Source of the DNA: Duganella qianjiadongensis
GTDB taxonomy: Bacteria; Pseudomonadota; Gammaproteobacteria; Burkholderiales; Burkholderiaceae_D
Assembly (NCBI RefSeq): GCF_009857915.1
Contig: NZ_WWCM01000001.1
Coordinates: 248,001-312,000 of the forward strand
Direction: 5' to 3'
Length of the DNA: 64,000 nt
Position numbers and translations under genes: made by a program. Below are positions 34,135 to 41,012 of the stretch, in pieces. Position 1 is the stretch's first letter. The number at the start of each line of letters is the position of its first letter. A model generated the notes under the pieces. That model was given only the letters and a program-made list of their open reading frames with translations, was not told the origin of the DNA and did no database searches.

Positions 34135-35063
34135 TTATAGGTATCTGGATAATCGTGGTATTTGCCGATCTCGACGTCATCAAGCACGGCCAGCGCATCA
34201 TTGGTCAGTACCGCCAGCGAGCAGTAAAGCGAAATCAGATAGGACGAAATCGCATGGTTGTTGATGCCCATGAAGCGTACCGACAGGCCGGGGCTCTGCT
34301 CGCCGGGCAGGCCAGGCTGATACAGCCCCACCACGCCCTGACGCTTGTCGCCCACGCGCAGCAGCAGTATCTTGGATTTGCCATCAGCCACCGGCACTTT
34401 ATCGGACGGGATCAGCGGCACGCCGCGCCAGGTAATGAACTGCGAACCGAACAGGCTGATGGTAGGCGGCGGGGTGCCACGGCGCGTTGCTTCGCGGCCG
34501 AAGGCGGCAATCGCCAGCGGGTGGGCGAGGAAGAACGCGGGCTCTTTCCACACCTTGGTCAGCAGTTCGTCCAGATCGTCGGGCGTGGGCGCTCCCGTCA
34601 GCGGGAAGATGCGCTGCTCGTCCGTCACCTGCGACAGCAAACCGTAATCAGGATTGTTAATCAGTTCGGATTCCTGATTTTCCTTGATGGTCTCGATAGT
34701 CAGGCGCAGCTGTTCCTTGATCTGGTCATGCGGGCTGCTATACAGGTCGGACACCCGGGTATGCACATCCAGAATGGTCGAGACGGCATTGAGGAAGTAT
34801 TCGCGCGGATGCTCCTCATAATCGACATAGGTACGCGGCAGCTGGTTCTCGGCCTGCCGCGCAGTGCAGGTGACCTTGATCGCTTCCGGATTCTTCACCT
34901 TGTTGAGGCGGTAGATACCGGCTTCCACCGGCACCCACTGCAGCAGATGGGTTAGCCAGCGCGGGCTGATGGTTTCTAGCTGCGGCGCAGTCTTGCTTGC
35001 ATTGGCTAATTGCCGCGCTGCGTTATCGCCCAGCGCCGTGGTTCCGCCTACAGTTGCTGACAT
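34131..35063 (-). CDS. srpI: Family 2A encapsulin shell protein (SrpI type)
   Basis: A 310-aa HK97-fold capsid-like protein. The segments ARQLANASKTAPQL, PVEAGIYRLNKVKN, DLYSSPHDQIKEQLRLTIE, GAPTPDDLDELLTKVWKEP and LSVRFMGINNHAISSYL match SrpI, the shell protein first known as a sulfur-starvation protein of Synechococcus. Many copies form an icosahedral compartment that holds cysteine desulfurase. AGGAG five bases before the ATG at 35063 supports this start over 35078. ATGA overlap with the cargo gene ensures coupled synthesis. Confidence 0.94.
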   Translation of the reverse strand: MSATVGGTTALGDNAARQLANASKTAPQLETISPRWLTHLLQWVPVEAGIYRLNKVKNPEAIKVTCTARQAENQLPRTYVDYEEHPREYFLNAVSTILDVHTRVSDLYSSPHDQIKEQLRLTIETIKENQESELINNPDYGLLSQVTDEQRIFPLTGAPTPDDLDELLTKVWKEPAFFLAHPLAIAAFGREATRRGTPPPTISLFGSQFITWRGVPLIPSDKVPVADGKSKILLLRVGDKRQGVVGLYQPGLPGEQSPGLSVRFMGINNHAISSYLISLYCSLAVLTNDALAVLDDVEIGKYHDYPDTYK

Positions 35064-35141
35064 CTTTACTCCTATCACATTGAGTTAATAAACAATTACA
35101 GTTTGCGGCGCAGCACAACACGCCTCAACAGGCTATAGCCA

Positions 35142-35399
35142 TCAGGCCTGCTGCCCTTCCCGGCTGGCGCCATGGGCCAGCAAGTCGGCAGGCGTGACCT
35201 GCAACGCCGCCGCCAGCTTTTCCACCGTCTGCAGGGAAGCGATCACCACACCCCGCTCGATTTCACCGATATACGAACGGTTCAGATTGGAATTCTCGGC
35301 CAGCCGCTCCTGCGACCAGCCCAGTGCCTCGCGCAATGCGCGCACGCTGCGGCCAAAGCTGCCGACCAGCGCGCAAGGGCCGCTATGGGTCGTACTCAT
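35142..35399 (-). CDS. XRE-family transcriptional regulator
   Basis: An 85-aa one-domain helix-turn-helix protein: VRALREALGWSQERLAENSN, then LNRSYIGEIERG and the closing LQTVEKLAAALQVTPADLL. Its start overlaps the serine acetyltransferase stop (ATGA). A gene of this size inside the encapsulin operon is likely an autoregulator; an inverted repeat in front of the operon (36797-36821) is a possible target. Confidence 0.85.
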   Translation of the reverse strand: MSTTHSGPCALVGSFGRSVRALREALGWSQERLAENSNLNRSYIGEIERGVVIASLQTVEKLAAALQVTPADLLAHGASREGQQA

Positions 35400-36319
35400 G
35401 CCGTCGCAATCCCGTTTGCCAGCGCCCCTTCGCGCGATTCCGCCTGTGCCACGCGGCCGCCGGGCGGCACATCATGGGTGAGCCAGACATTGCCGCCGAT
35501 TACCGCCCCTTTACCCAGCGTGATACGGCCGAGTATGGTGGCGCCGGCATAGATCACCACATCGTCTTCGACTACGGGATGACGGGGCTGGCCCTTCTGC
35601 AAATTTCCGTCCGCATCGGCCGGGAAACGCTTGGCGCCCAGCGTGACCGCCTGATACACGCGTACCCGTTCACCGATCACAGCCGTTTCGCCGATCACCA
35701 CGCCGGTACCATGGTCGATGAAGAAGCCCGCGCCGATGCGGGCACCGGGATGGATATCGATGCCGGTCGCGCTATGGGCCAGTTCGGCCACAATGCGTGC
35801 CAGCAGCGGCAGACCCAGTTCGTATAACTGGTGCGCCAGCCGGTAGTGGATCATGGCCAGCACACCGGGATAGCACAGCAGCACTTCATCCACGCTGCGC
35901 GCAGCAGGGTCGCCCTGATAGGCCGCCAGCACATCACTATCGAGCAGCGTGCGGATAGCGGGCAAGGCCGCCGCAAAGCTGCGGACCGCCGTCAGCGCTT
36001 GCTGATCGACATCGACCGGTTCACCGGCCACCAGCGTGGCGTTGTAGGCCAGTTCGCGCTTGACCTGCTGCAGCAGCGCATGCAGCGCGTCATCGAGCGT
36101 ATGGGCAACGTGAAAGTCTTCACTTTCCTGACGCAGATCAGGCGGACCCAGCCGCATGGGGAATAACACCCCTTTGAGATTCTCGATGATGGCCGACAGC
36201 GCATTGCGCGAGGGGAACTCGCGGTTGCCCGGCTCGTTGCTACGGCTCTGGATCCGGCGCCAGTGATGGCGCGCCTCGTGCAAGGCCTGCACGATACCGC
36301 TGATATCAAATGTCGCCAT
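35396..36319 (-). CDS. epsC: Serine O-acetyltransferase, EpsC/SrpH type
   Basis: A 307-aa enzyme. The N-terminal helical domain is followed by left-handed beta-helix hexapeptide repeats, with catalytic segments GIDIHPGARIGAGFFIDHGTG and VVIGETAVIGERVRVYQAVT, then RHPVVEDDVVIYAGATILG. It makes O-acetylserine from serine and acetyl-CoA, the acceptor for sulfide in cysteine synthesis. In cyanobacterial sulfur-regulated plasmids the SrpH enzyme of this kind also accompanies SrpI. Together with the desulfurase it would recycle sulfur between cysteine and the compartment. Confidence 0.92.
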   Translation of the reverse strand: MATFDISGIVQALHEARHHWRRIQSRSNEPGNREFPSRNALSAIIENLKGVLFPMRLGPPDLRQESEDFHVAHTLDDALHALLQQVKRELAYNATLVAGEPVDVDQQALTAVRSFAAALPAIRTLLDSDVLAAYQGDPAARSVDEVLLCYPGVLAMIHYRLAHQLYELGLPLLARIVAELAHSATGIDIHPGARIGAGFFIDHGTGVVIGETAVIGERVRVYQAVTLGAKRFPADADGNLQKGQPRHPVVEDDVVIYAGATILGRITLGKGAVIGGNVWLTHDVPPGGRVAQAESREGALANGIATA

Positions 36320-36322
36320 GCT

Positions 36323-36754
36323 TTAATCCTGTACCCATGGCAGACCGCGCAAGCGCCAGCCGTCCGACTTGCCGCGCTGCTGCAGATCGTCAATCTCGCC
36401 TTCGAAACCTTCCAGCACATTGAACACGGCCGTAAAGCCCGCCTTGGCAGCGGCTTCCGCCGCCAGCGCCGAGCGCTTGCCGCTGCGGCACAACAGCAGG
36501 GCAACGGCATCCTTGCCGCCGATACGGGCTTCCAGTTCGCGCACAAAGCGGGGATTGCGCGTCAGGGCCGTGCCCGTCGCCCACGGCACGTGCAGCGACT
36601 CGGGCACATGGCCGACAAATTTGCGTTCTTCCGCAGTACGGACATCGACCAGCAGCGCCTGCCCAGTGGAGAACAACTCCCAGGCGACTGCAGGCGCTAC
36701 ACCAGCCTGCGCATGCGCTAGCTGGACCGGTAATTCAACAACAGCTTCCGACAT
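36323..36754 (-). CDS. Rhodanese-domain sulfurtransferase
   Basis: A 143-aa single-domain cytoplasmic rhodanese. VDVRTAEERKFVGHVPES and the intact active loop LLCRSGKRS with nucleophilic Cys are present, so it can carry a persulfide. AAGG seven bases upstream supports the ATG at 36754 rather than a TTG at 36760. First gene of the five-gene encapsulin operon; it may deliver sulfur to or from the desulfurase. Confidence 0.88.
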   Translation of the reverse strand: MSEAVVELPVQLAHAQAGVAPAVAWELFSTGQALLVDVRTAEERKFVGHVPESLHVPWATGTALTRNPRFVRELEARIGGKDAVALLLCRSGKRSALAAEAAAKAGFTAVFNVLEGFEGEIDDLQQRGKSDGWRLRGLPWVQD

Positions 36755-36956
36755 ATTCAACCTTTAAGACATGGTGGCGATAGACGTCAGCATACGTTCG
36801 CTTTATTTTGGATAAAACGAATAAAATCAACTTCGCAAAAATGAAAACCGCATAAGCGATGTGGGCAAGGAAGACATCCGCTACTGCTGCGTATGCAGCA
36901 GACATGCTGCAAAGCCTGCACTAGCGGTCCATATACTGTTTCCAGATAAGCATGCT
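36755..36956. promoter_or_regulatory. Divergent control region of the encapsulin operon and sigma-54 activator
   Basis: Two symmetric elements are visible. TTCGCTTTAT and ATAAAACGAA (36797-36821) are nearly perfect inverted arms with a five-base gap, close to the operon start and suited to a repressor such as the XRE protein. CTGCTGC-GTAT-GCAGCAG (36884-36901), followed by ATGCTGCAAAG (36904-36914), shares the TGCTGC/TTTGCAGCA half-sites of the activator sites at 23854 and 32286. I found no convincing sigma-54 promoter facing the encapsulin operon here. Confidence 0.5.
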
Positions 36957-38180
36957 ATGCATGATTCGTTCCCGCCACAGAGCCGCTACTCTATAGTCGT
37001 TGGCATGGAACTTCTTGCACACAATTTCAACAGTGAGTTTGTCCGCGGCGCCAATCTCGCCAAGGGTCTCGACTCGGCAGAGCAGCCACTGATCGCCTTC
37101 CGCGATGCCAGCCAGCTCAGCCTGATCATCCGCGCCACCGCCTTCGTGTTCGCCGATGCCCGCTCACGCGCGCTGCACGGCGTGATCGAACGCATCGCGC
37201 CCAGCAACGCCACTGTCCTCATCACGGGCGAAACGGGTACCGGCAAAGAGCTGGTTGCGCGCCATGTCCATGCGCTGAGCCGGCGGCACCATCAGCAGTT
37301 CATAGCAGTCAACTGCGGTGCCTTTAGCGACACGCTGATCGAAAGTGAACTGTTCGGCTATGAGCGCGGCGCCTATACTGGCGCCCAGCAAGGCAAGGCG
37401 GGCTGGTTCGAAACGGCCAACGGCGGCACCCTATTCCTCGATGAGATCGGCGACCTGCCGCTGGCCATGCAGGTCAAGCTGCTGCGCGTATTGCAGGAGC
37501 GCGAGGTGGTGCGGCTGGGCGCGCGTAAGGCCGTGCCGATTGATGTACGCCTGATCGCGGCCACCAATATCGATCTGGCGGCCGCCGTGCGGGCCGGGCG
37601 CTTCCGCGAGGATCTGTACTACCGTCTGCAAGTGATCAGTCTGCCTGTGCTGCCGCTGCGCGAACGGCGTGGCGATATACTGCCGCTGGCCCAGCATTTC
37701 CTGAATATCTATGCGCGCCGCCTGCACGTCGAGCAAGTCCAGCTGAGCGCTGCCGCCGAGCAGGCGCTGCTGGCCTATCCGTGGCCGGGCAATATCCGCG
37801 AGCTGGAAAACATCATCCACCGTGCCGTGCTGCTCAGCCGTGCCGGCCTGATCACCCCGCAGGAACTCGATCTGCCGGGCTGGCAGAATGCTGTGCCGCT
37901 TGCCCCGGCGCCTGCCGCCAGCACACCAGCACCGATCAGCAGCGCGCCTGCGCCGGTGCCTGCCAGCGTCGTGCCAGTGCATCGCACTGCGACCATGGAA
38001 CAGGCCTGGCACGCCCTGCTGGAATCGGACACGCCTATCGACTTCGAACTGCTGCAACAGCAGCTGGTACTGGCGGCGTGGGAGCTATGCCAGCGCAATC
38101 AGGTGCGCACTGCCAAGCGGCTAGGCATCAGCCGCAATGTGCTGCGCACCCAGCTCAAGAAAGCCGCCGTCATCGACTGA
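36957..38180 (+). CDS. Sigma-54-dependent transcriptional activator, SfnR-like
   Basis: A 407-aa enhancer-binding protein. The AAA+ domain has Walker A GETGTGKE, the sigma-54 contact loop GAYTGAQ (GAFTGA type), Walker [13 protein letters not shown] and the arginine finger region REDLYYRL. The C-terminal Fis-type helix-turn-helix reads [18 protein letters not shown]. There is no receiver or GAF sensor at the N-terminus, as in SfnR, an activator of organosulfur use under sulfate limitation. The start is uncertain: ATG 36957 or 37005; neither has a strong ribosome site. It is divergent from the encapsulin operon and probably drives the sigma-54 promoters at 23963 and 32165. Confidence 0.88.
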   Translation: MHDSFPPQSRYSIVVGMELLAHNFNSEFVRGANLAKGLDSAEQPLIAFRDASQLSLIIRATAFVFADARSRALHGVIERIAPSNATVLITGETGTGKELVARHVHALSRRHHQQFIAVNCGAFSDTLIESELFGYERGAYTGAQQGKAGWFETANGGTLFLDEIGDLPLAMQVKLLRVLQEREVVRLGARKAVPIDVRLIAATNIDLAAAVRAGRFREDLYYRLQVISLPVLPLRERRGDILPLAQHFLNIYARRLHVEQVQLSAAAEQALLAYPWPGNIRELENIIHRAVLLSRAGLITPQELDLPGWQNAVPLAPAPAASTPAPISSAPAPVPASVVPVHRTATMEQAWHALLESDTPIDFELLQQQLVLAAWELCQRNQVRTAKRLGISRNVLRTQLKKAAVID

Positions 38181-38224
38181 ACTGTGCCACCATGCACTAG
38201 TCATCCCGTCACATTGGCAGAGAC

Positions 38225-38245
38225 GCCCCGCTTGCTAGCGGGGTC
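38225..38245. terminator. Putative terminator between convergent genes
   Basis: CCCCGCT and AGCGGGG form a seven-base stem with loop TGCT between the activator stop (38180) and the convergent gene ending at 38252. The T-rich tail is weak, so this is tentative. Confidence 0.5.
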
Positions 38246-38251
38246 TATTGC

Positions 38252-39187
38252 CTAGAAACCGTAGGCGTCGGGACTCGGCGGCGTTTTCGGCATCGGCGTG
38301 TCGTAGCCGAAGCCGCGGTTGCCGTTCGGACCGATCACGCCGGCGCCGGGACCAATGTGCTCGCGTTCCACATTGTTCTCGTTGCACGAGTACTCGCCCA
38401 CCCCGCGCCCATCGCCACCATAGTTCCACTTGCGGGTGAACTTGAACGGTTCGCGATAGTACTTCGGATCGATCACGGTTTCTTCCAGTTGCAGATGGTG
38501 ATAGTCGGGGCGCGACCAGCGCTCAATTACTCTGGTCTGGTCACTGGTGGGATTGCCGTTTTCATCGAGCCAGATTTTCTCGAACGAGGAATCGCGCAGG
38601 CCCGTCGTCTCGATCACCAGCGTATCGCCCTCCCAGTACGCCACATTGGTGCCGAAATAGCTTTTACTGATGCTATCGCGTGGCGGCAGGCTGCGCTGTG
38701 CGCCCACCGTGGCCGAGCGGTGTGTGGTGTAATGGTACAGCGTGGCAAAGCGCTCGGTGGTATGCAGAATTTCGAACGGCAGGCCGCTGCTGTTATGACG
38801 CGGAATGCCGCCATTGATGCACACGGCTTCCGGATCGGGCGTATGGTTCTGCGCATAGATCATAGCCCGCTTGCCCAGTTCGCTCAGCGGCAGGATAAAG
38901 CCGGGCTGATCCTTGCCTTGATTACCGCCCGGCGCTCCCTTCTCGCGCACGCCCTGCCAGAAGCCGCTCAGATCAGGCTTGCCGTCGAGCAGACGAGGCG
39001 TCGCAATGGGCGGACCGTTGTAGATAAAGGGACGGAACATCTCGGTTTCGGCATCGTCGCTTTCCACTGTAGCGGGACGGGTCGCTGATGGTTTGGTCTG
39101 TGCCAGTACCTGCGCACTGCAGGCAGCCAGCAAGGCAAGCAGCAACACGCTGCGCACGAAAGTGGTGGGTTGGTTCATAGTACTCAT
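38252..39187 (-). CDS. Secreted protein of the 'PDLSGxW / WEGDTLVV' family
   Basis: A 311-aa secreted protein of the right-hand module. Signal peptide ends near ACSAQVLA; the family opening GKPDLSGFWQG, the core YWEGDTLVIETTGL and the RPDYHHLQLEETV and YYREPFKFTRKW blocks are present. The start is uncertain: GTG 39196 overlaps the previous stop as GTGA, and ATG 39187 and 39178 follow; I chose 39187. Second gene of a two-gene operon with 39193-40176, which is a close relative. Confidence 0.73.
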   Translation of the reverse strand: MSTMNQPTTFVRSVLLLALLAACSAQVLAQTKPSATRPATVESDDAETEMFRPFIYNGPPIATPRLLDGKPDLSGFWQGVREKGAPGGNQGKDQPGFILPLSELGKRAMIYAQNHTPDPEAVCINGGIPRHNSSGLPFEILHTTERFATLYHYTTHRSATVGAQRSLPPRDSISKSYFGTNVAYWEGDTLVIETTGLRDSSFEKIWLDENGNPTSDQTRVIERWSRPDYHHLQLEETVIDPKYYREPFKFTRKWNYGGDGRGVGEYSCNENNVEREHIGPGAGVIGPNGNRGFGYDTPMPKTPPSPDAYGF

Positions 39188-39192
39188 ACGCC

Positions 39193-40176
39193 TCACTTGG
39201 CCTCCGGTTTAGGTGGCAGGTCCGATGGTTTAGGTTTGTTCTTGCGGTACAGCCAGTAACCAGTGCCACGACCATCGTCTTCCACGCTGCCCAGCGGCCA
39301 GTCCGGCACGATCTGTTTGTCCGGTCCGTAATAGCGGTTACCATCAGCACCTATCGGGCCCGGTCCGGGCGCCAGATGGGTAGTGACCCAGAAAGTATTC
39401 CATTCACAGGAGAATTCCTTCAGCTGTTCGCCCTGTGGTGCCAGCACGAACTTGCGGCTGTACTGGATAGGCTGGCGGTAATACCTGGCATCGCTCAGCG
39501 TCAGTTCCAGCTGCAGATGATGATAGTCGGGACGGCTCCAGCGTTCCACCAGCACGGCTTGGCTACTGATAGGGTTGGCATTGTCGTCAGCCCAGACGCG
39601 GCCATCGGCGCTATCCTTGAAGCCGGTGGAGCGGATCACCAGCGTATCGCCTTCCCAGTGACCCAGCCCGTTACCGCTGTAGCGCGGATCCGGATCACTG
39701 GCCGGTTTGCGGCCATCGAGCCAGGCCAGCCGGTGCCAGCCCAGCTGGTGAAAGGTGGCAAAGCGCACACCGTTGTGCTGGATTTCAAATGGCAGCACCG
39801 CCGTCAGCGCACGCGGGATGCCGGTAATGATGCAGCGCGCTTCCGGATCGACCACCTTGAAATTGGCAGCCAGTGCCGCTTTGCCTGCGGCCGTGTAAGG
39901 CAGGCTAAAGCCAGGCAGGTCCTTGGCCAGATTGCCGTCCGGCTTATCGGCTTCGTGCAGCAGTTTCCAGTAACCGTTAAGCAGCGGCTTGCCGCGCGCA
40001 TCACGTGGCGTGGCCACTGGCTTGCCGGTGTATTCGCTGCCCAGCCAGATGGCGGCAGACTTGCTGGTGATAGTGTCGGGCCTGGCTTCGTCGCGGTACT
40101 GCGCAGTGGCCGTGACGGCCGCTACCGACAACGCGAGGCCAAGCGCCATATGCAGCGGTTTGATTCTCAGAGACAT
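39193..40176 (-). CDS. Secreted protein of the 'PDLSGxW / WEGDTLVV' family
   Basis: A 327-aa secreted protein. The ATG at 40176 starts a signal peptide (MALGLALSVAAVTATA) and follows AGAGAAG; a much longer in-frame extension to 40485 has no such features. GKPLLNGYW replaces the family opening, and GHWEGDTLVIRSTGF, RPDYHHLQLELTL and YYRQPIQYSRKF are kept. A possible sigma-54 promoter (40206-40220) lies just upstream. It diverges from the DUF6152 gene at 40337, repeating the gene set of the left-hand module. Confidence 0.75.
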   Translation of the reverse strand: MSLRIKPLHMALGLALSVAAVTATAQYRDEARPDTITSKSAAIWLGSEYTGKPVATPRDARGKPLLNGYWKLLHEADKPDGNLAKDLPGFSLPYTAAGKAALAANFKVVDPEARCIITGIPRALTAVLPFEIQHNGVRFATFHQLGWHRLAWLDGRKPASDPDPRYSGNGLGHWEGDTLVIRSTGFKDSADGRVWADDNANPISSQAVLVERWSRPDYHHLQLELTLSDARYYRQPIQYSRKFVLAPQGEQLKEFSCEWNTFWVTTHLAPGPGPIGADGNRYYGPDKQIVPDWPLGSVEDDGRGTGYWLYRKNKPKPSDLPPKPEAK

Positions 40177-40205
40177 AGGCTTCTCTTGCTGAGCTAGTTG
40201 GTAAA

Positions 40206-40220
40206 GCGGCCAATGTGCCA
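40206..40220 (-). promoter_or_regulatory. Possible sigma-54 promoter of the 39193-40176 gene
   Basis: On the minus strand TGGCACATTGGCCGC has a perfect -24 TGGCAC and the GC of -12 at the correct ten-base spacing, but CCGC replaces TTGC. Transcription would start about 18 bases before the ATG. No copy of the TGCTGC activator site is seen upstream, so I rate it below the other two. Confidence 0.4.
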
Positions 40221-40336
40221 GACTAGCTTGTCTATCGTCCAATAAGTTTATTGCATATTCATATCTAAAGTGCGCGTTTGGGTTGGGCCATATTTGCATG
40301 TAAGCTGTGCTGGCTTTGACACTACTGGAGTAACTT

Positions 40337-40783
40337 ATGAAAAAAAATATTCTGCGCGCTGCTGTTCTATTTTCCGCGCTGTCCATCGGTCCGATCGCTT
40401 CAGCCCACCATTCGTTTGCGGCGCTGTTCGATGCCAGCAAGCCGATCCGTTTGAAAGGCACGCTGACCAAGGTCGACTGGACCAATCCGCACAGCTACTT
40501 CTACCTCGATGTAGTCGATAGCAAAGGCGTGACCTATAACTGGGCCGTAGAGGGTGCCGGTCCCGGTGCGCTGTCGCGGCGCGGCTTCAAGAAAGGCGAC
40601 GTGAAGATCGGCGACACGCTGGTGGTGGACGGCTATCTGGTCAAGAAGCCCGGCGTGCGCCTGATCGATGGCCGCATCGTTACCCTGCCCGATGGCCGCG
40701 TGATCAATGGCGGTACCGAAGGCGATGGTGGCCCTGGCGACACCAAACCGGTGGAAGTACAGAAGGACGCCAGCACCGGATGA
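40337..40783 (+). CDS. DUF6152 family periplasmic protein
   Basis: A 148-aa secreted protein: signal peptide to SIGPIASA, then HHSFAALFDA, the conserved start of mature DUF6152, and GTLTKVDWTNPHSYFYLDV. It is paralogous to 24023-24451. Here the gene stands alone, ended by a terminator at 40804-40834, whereas the left copy heads a long operon. Function unknown. Confidence 0.85.
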   Translation: MKKNILRAAVLFSALSIGPIASAHHSFAALFDASKPIRLKGTLTKVDWTNPHSYFYLDVVDSKGVTYNWAVEGAGPGALSRRGFKKGDVKIGDTLVVDGYLVKKPGVRLIDGRIVTLPDGRVINGGTEGDGGPGDTKPVEVQKDASTG

Positions 40784-40803
40784 TGCGCAAGCGTTGCTGC
40801 ACC

Positions 40804-40834
40804 AAGCCGGCATGCGTACATGCCGGCTTTTTTT
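40804..40834 (+). terminator. Rho-independent terminator
   Basis: AAGCCGGCATG and CATGCCGGCTT form an eleven-base stem with loop CGTA, followed by a run of seven or more T. It separates the DUF6152 gene from the receptor gene at 41013. Confidence 0.9.
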
Positions 40835-41012
40835 CGCCTGCGCCTGATCCAGCAAGGAAAGGCTGGGCGAGCGGTCAATTTTTCCGGACATCAGAATTGT
40901 AATTAGCTTAGACCGGCACACTGCATATCGGTCTGCGTTTTTATTCTTCGACAGCAACTATCCACGCAGACAAAATTGGGCTTTCGTCAACTACGCAATG
41001 GAAAGTACCAAG

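Noticed and set aside
36831..36850. Sigma-54 promoter toward the encapsulin operon (GC-N11-CC around 36835-36849)
   Set aside because: Spacing is 11 bases and the -24 block is poor (GGTTTT), so I do not call it.
36861..36956. GTG start at 36861 for the sigma-54 activator
   Set aside because: It has no ribosome site, would translate through the symmetric element at 36884-36901 and adds a Cys-rich head unlike related activators.
40285..40300. TGGGCCATATTTGC before the DUF6152 gene at 40337 as a sigma-54 promoter
   Set aside because: Spacing between GG and GC is nine bases, not the required ten, and no activator site is nearby.
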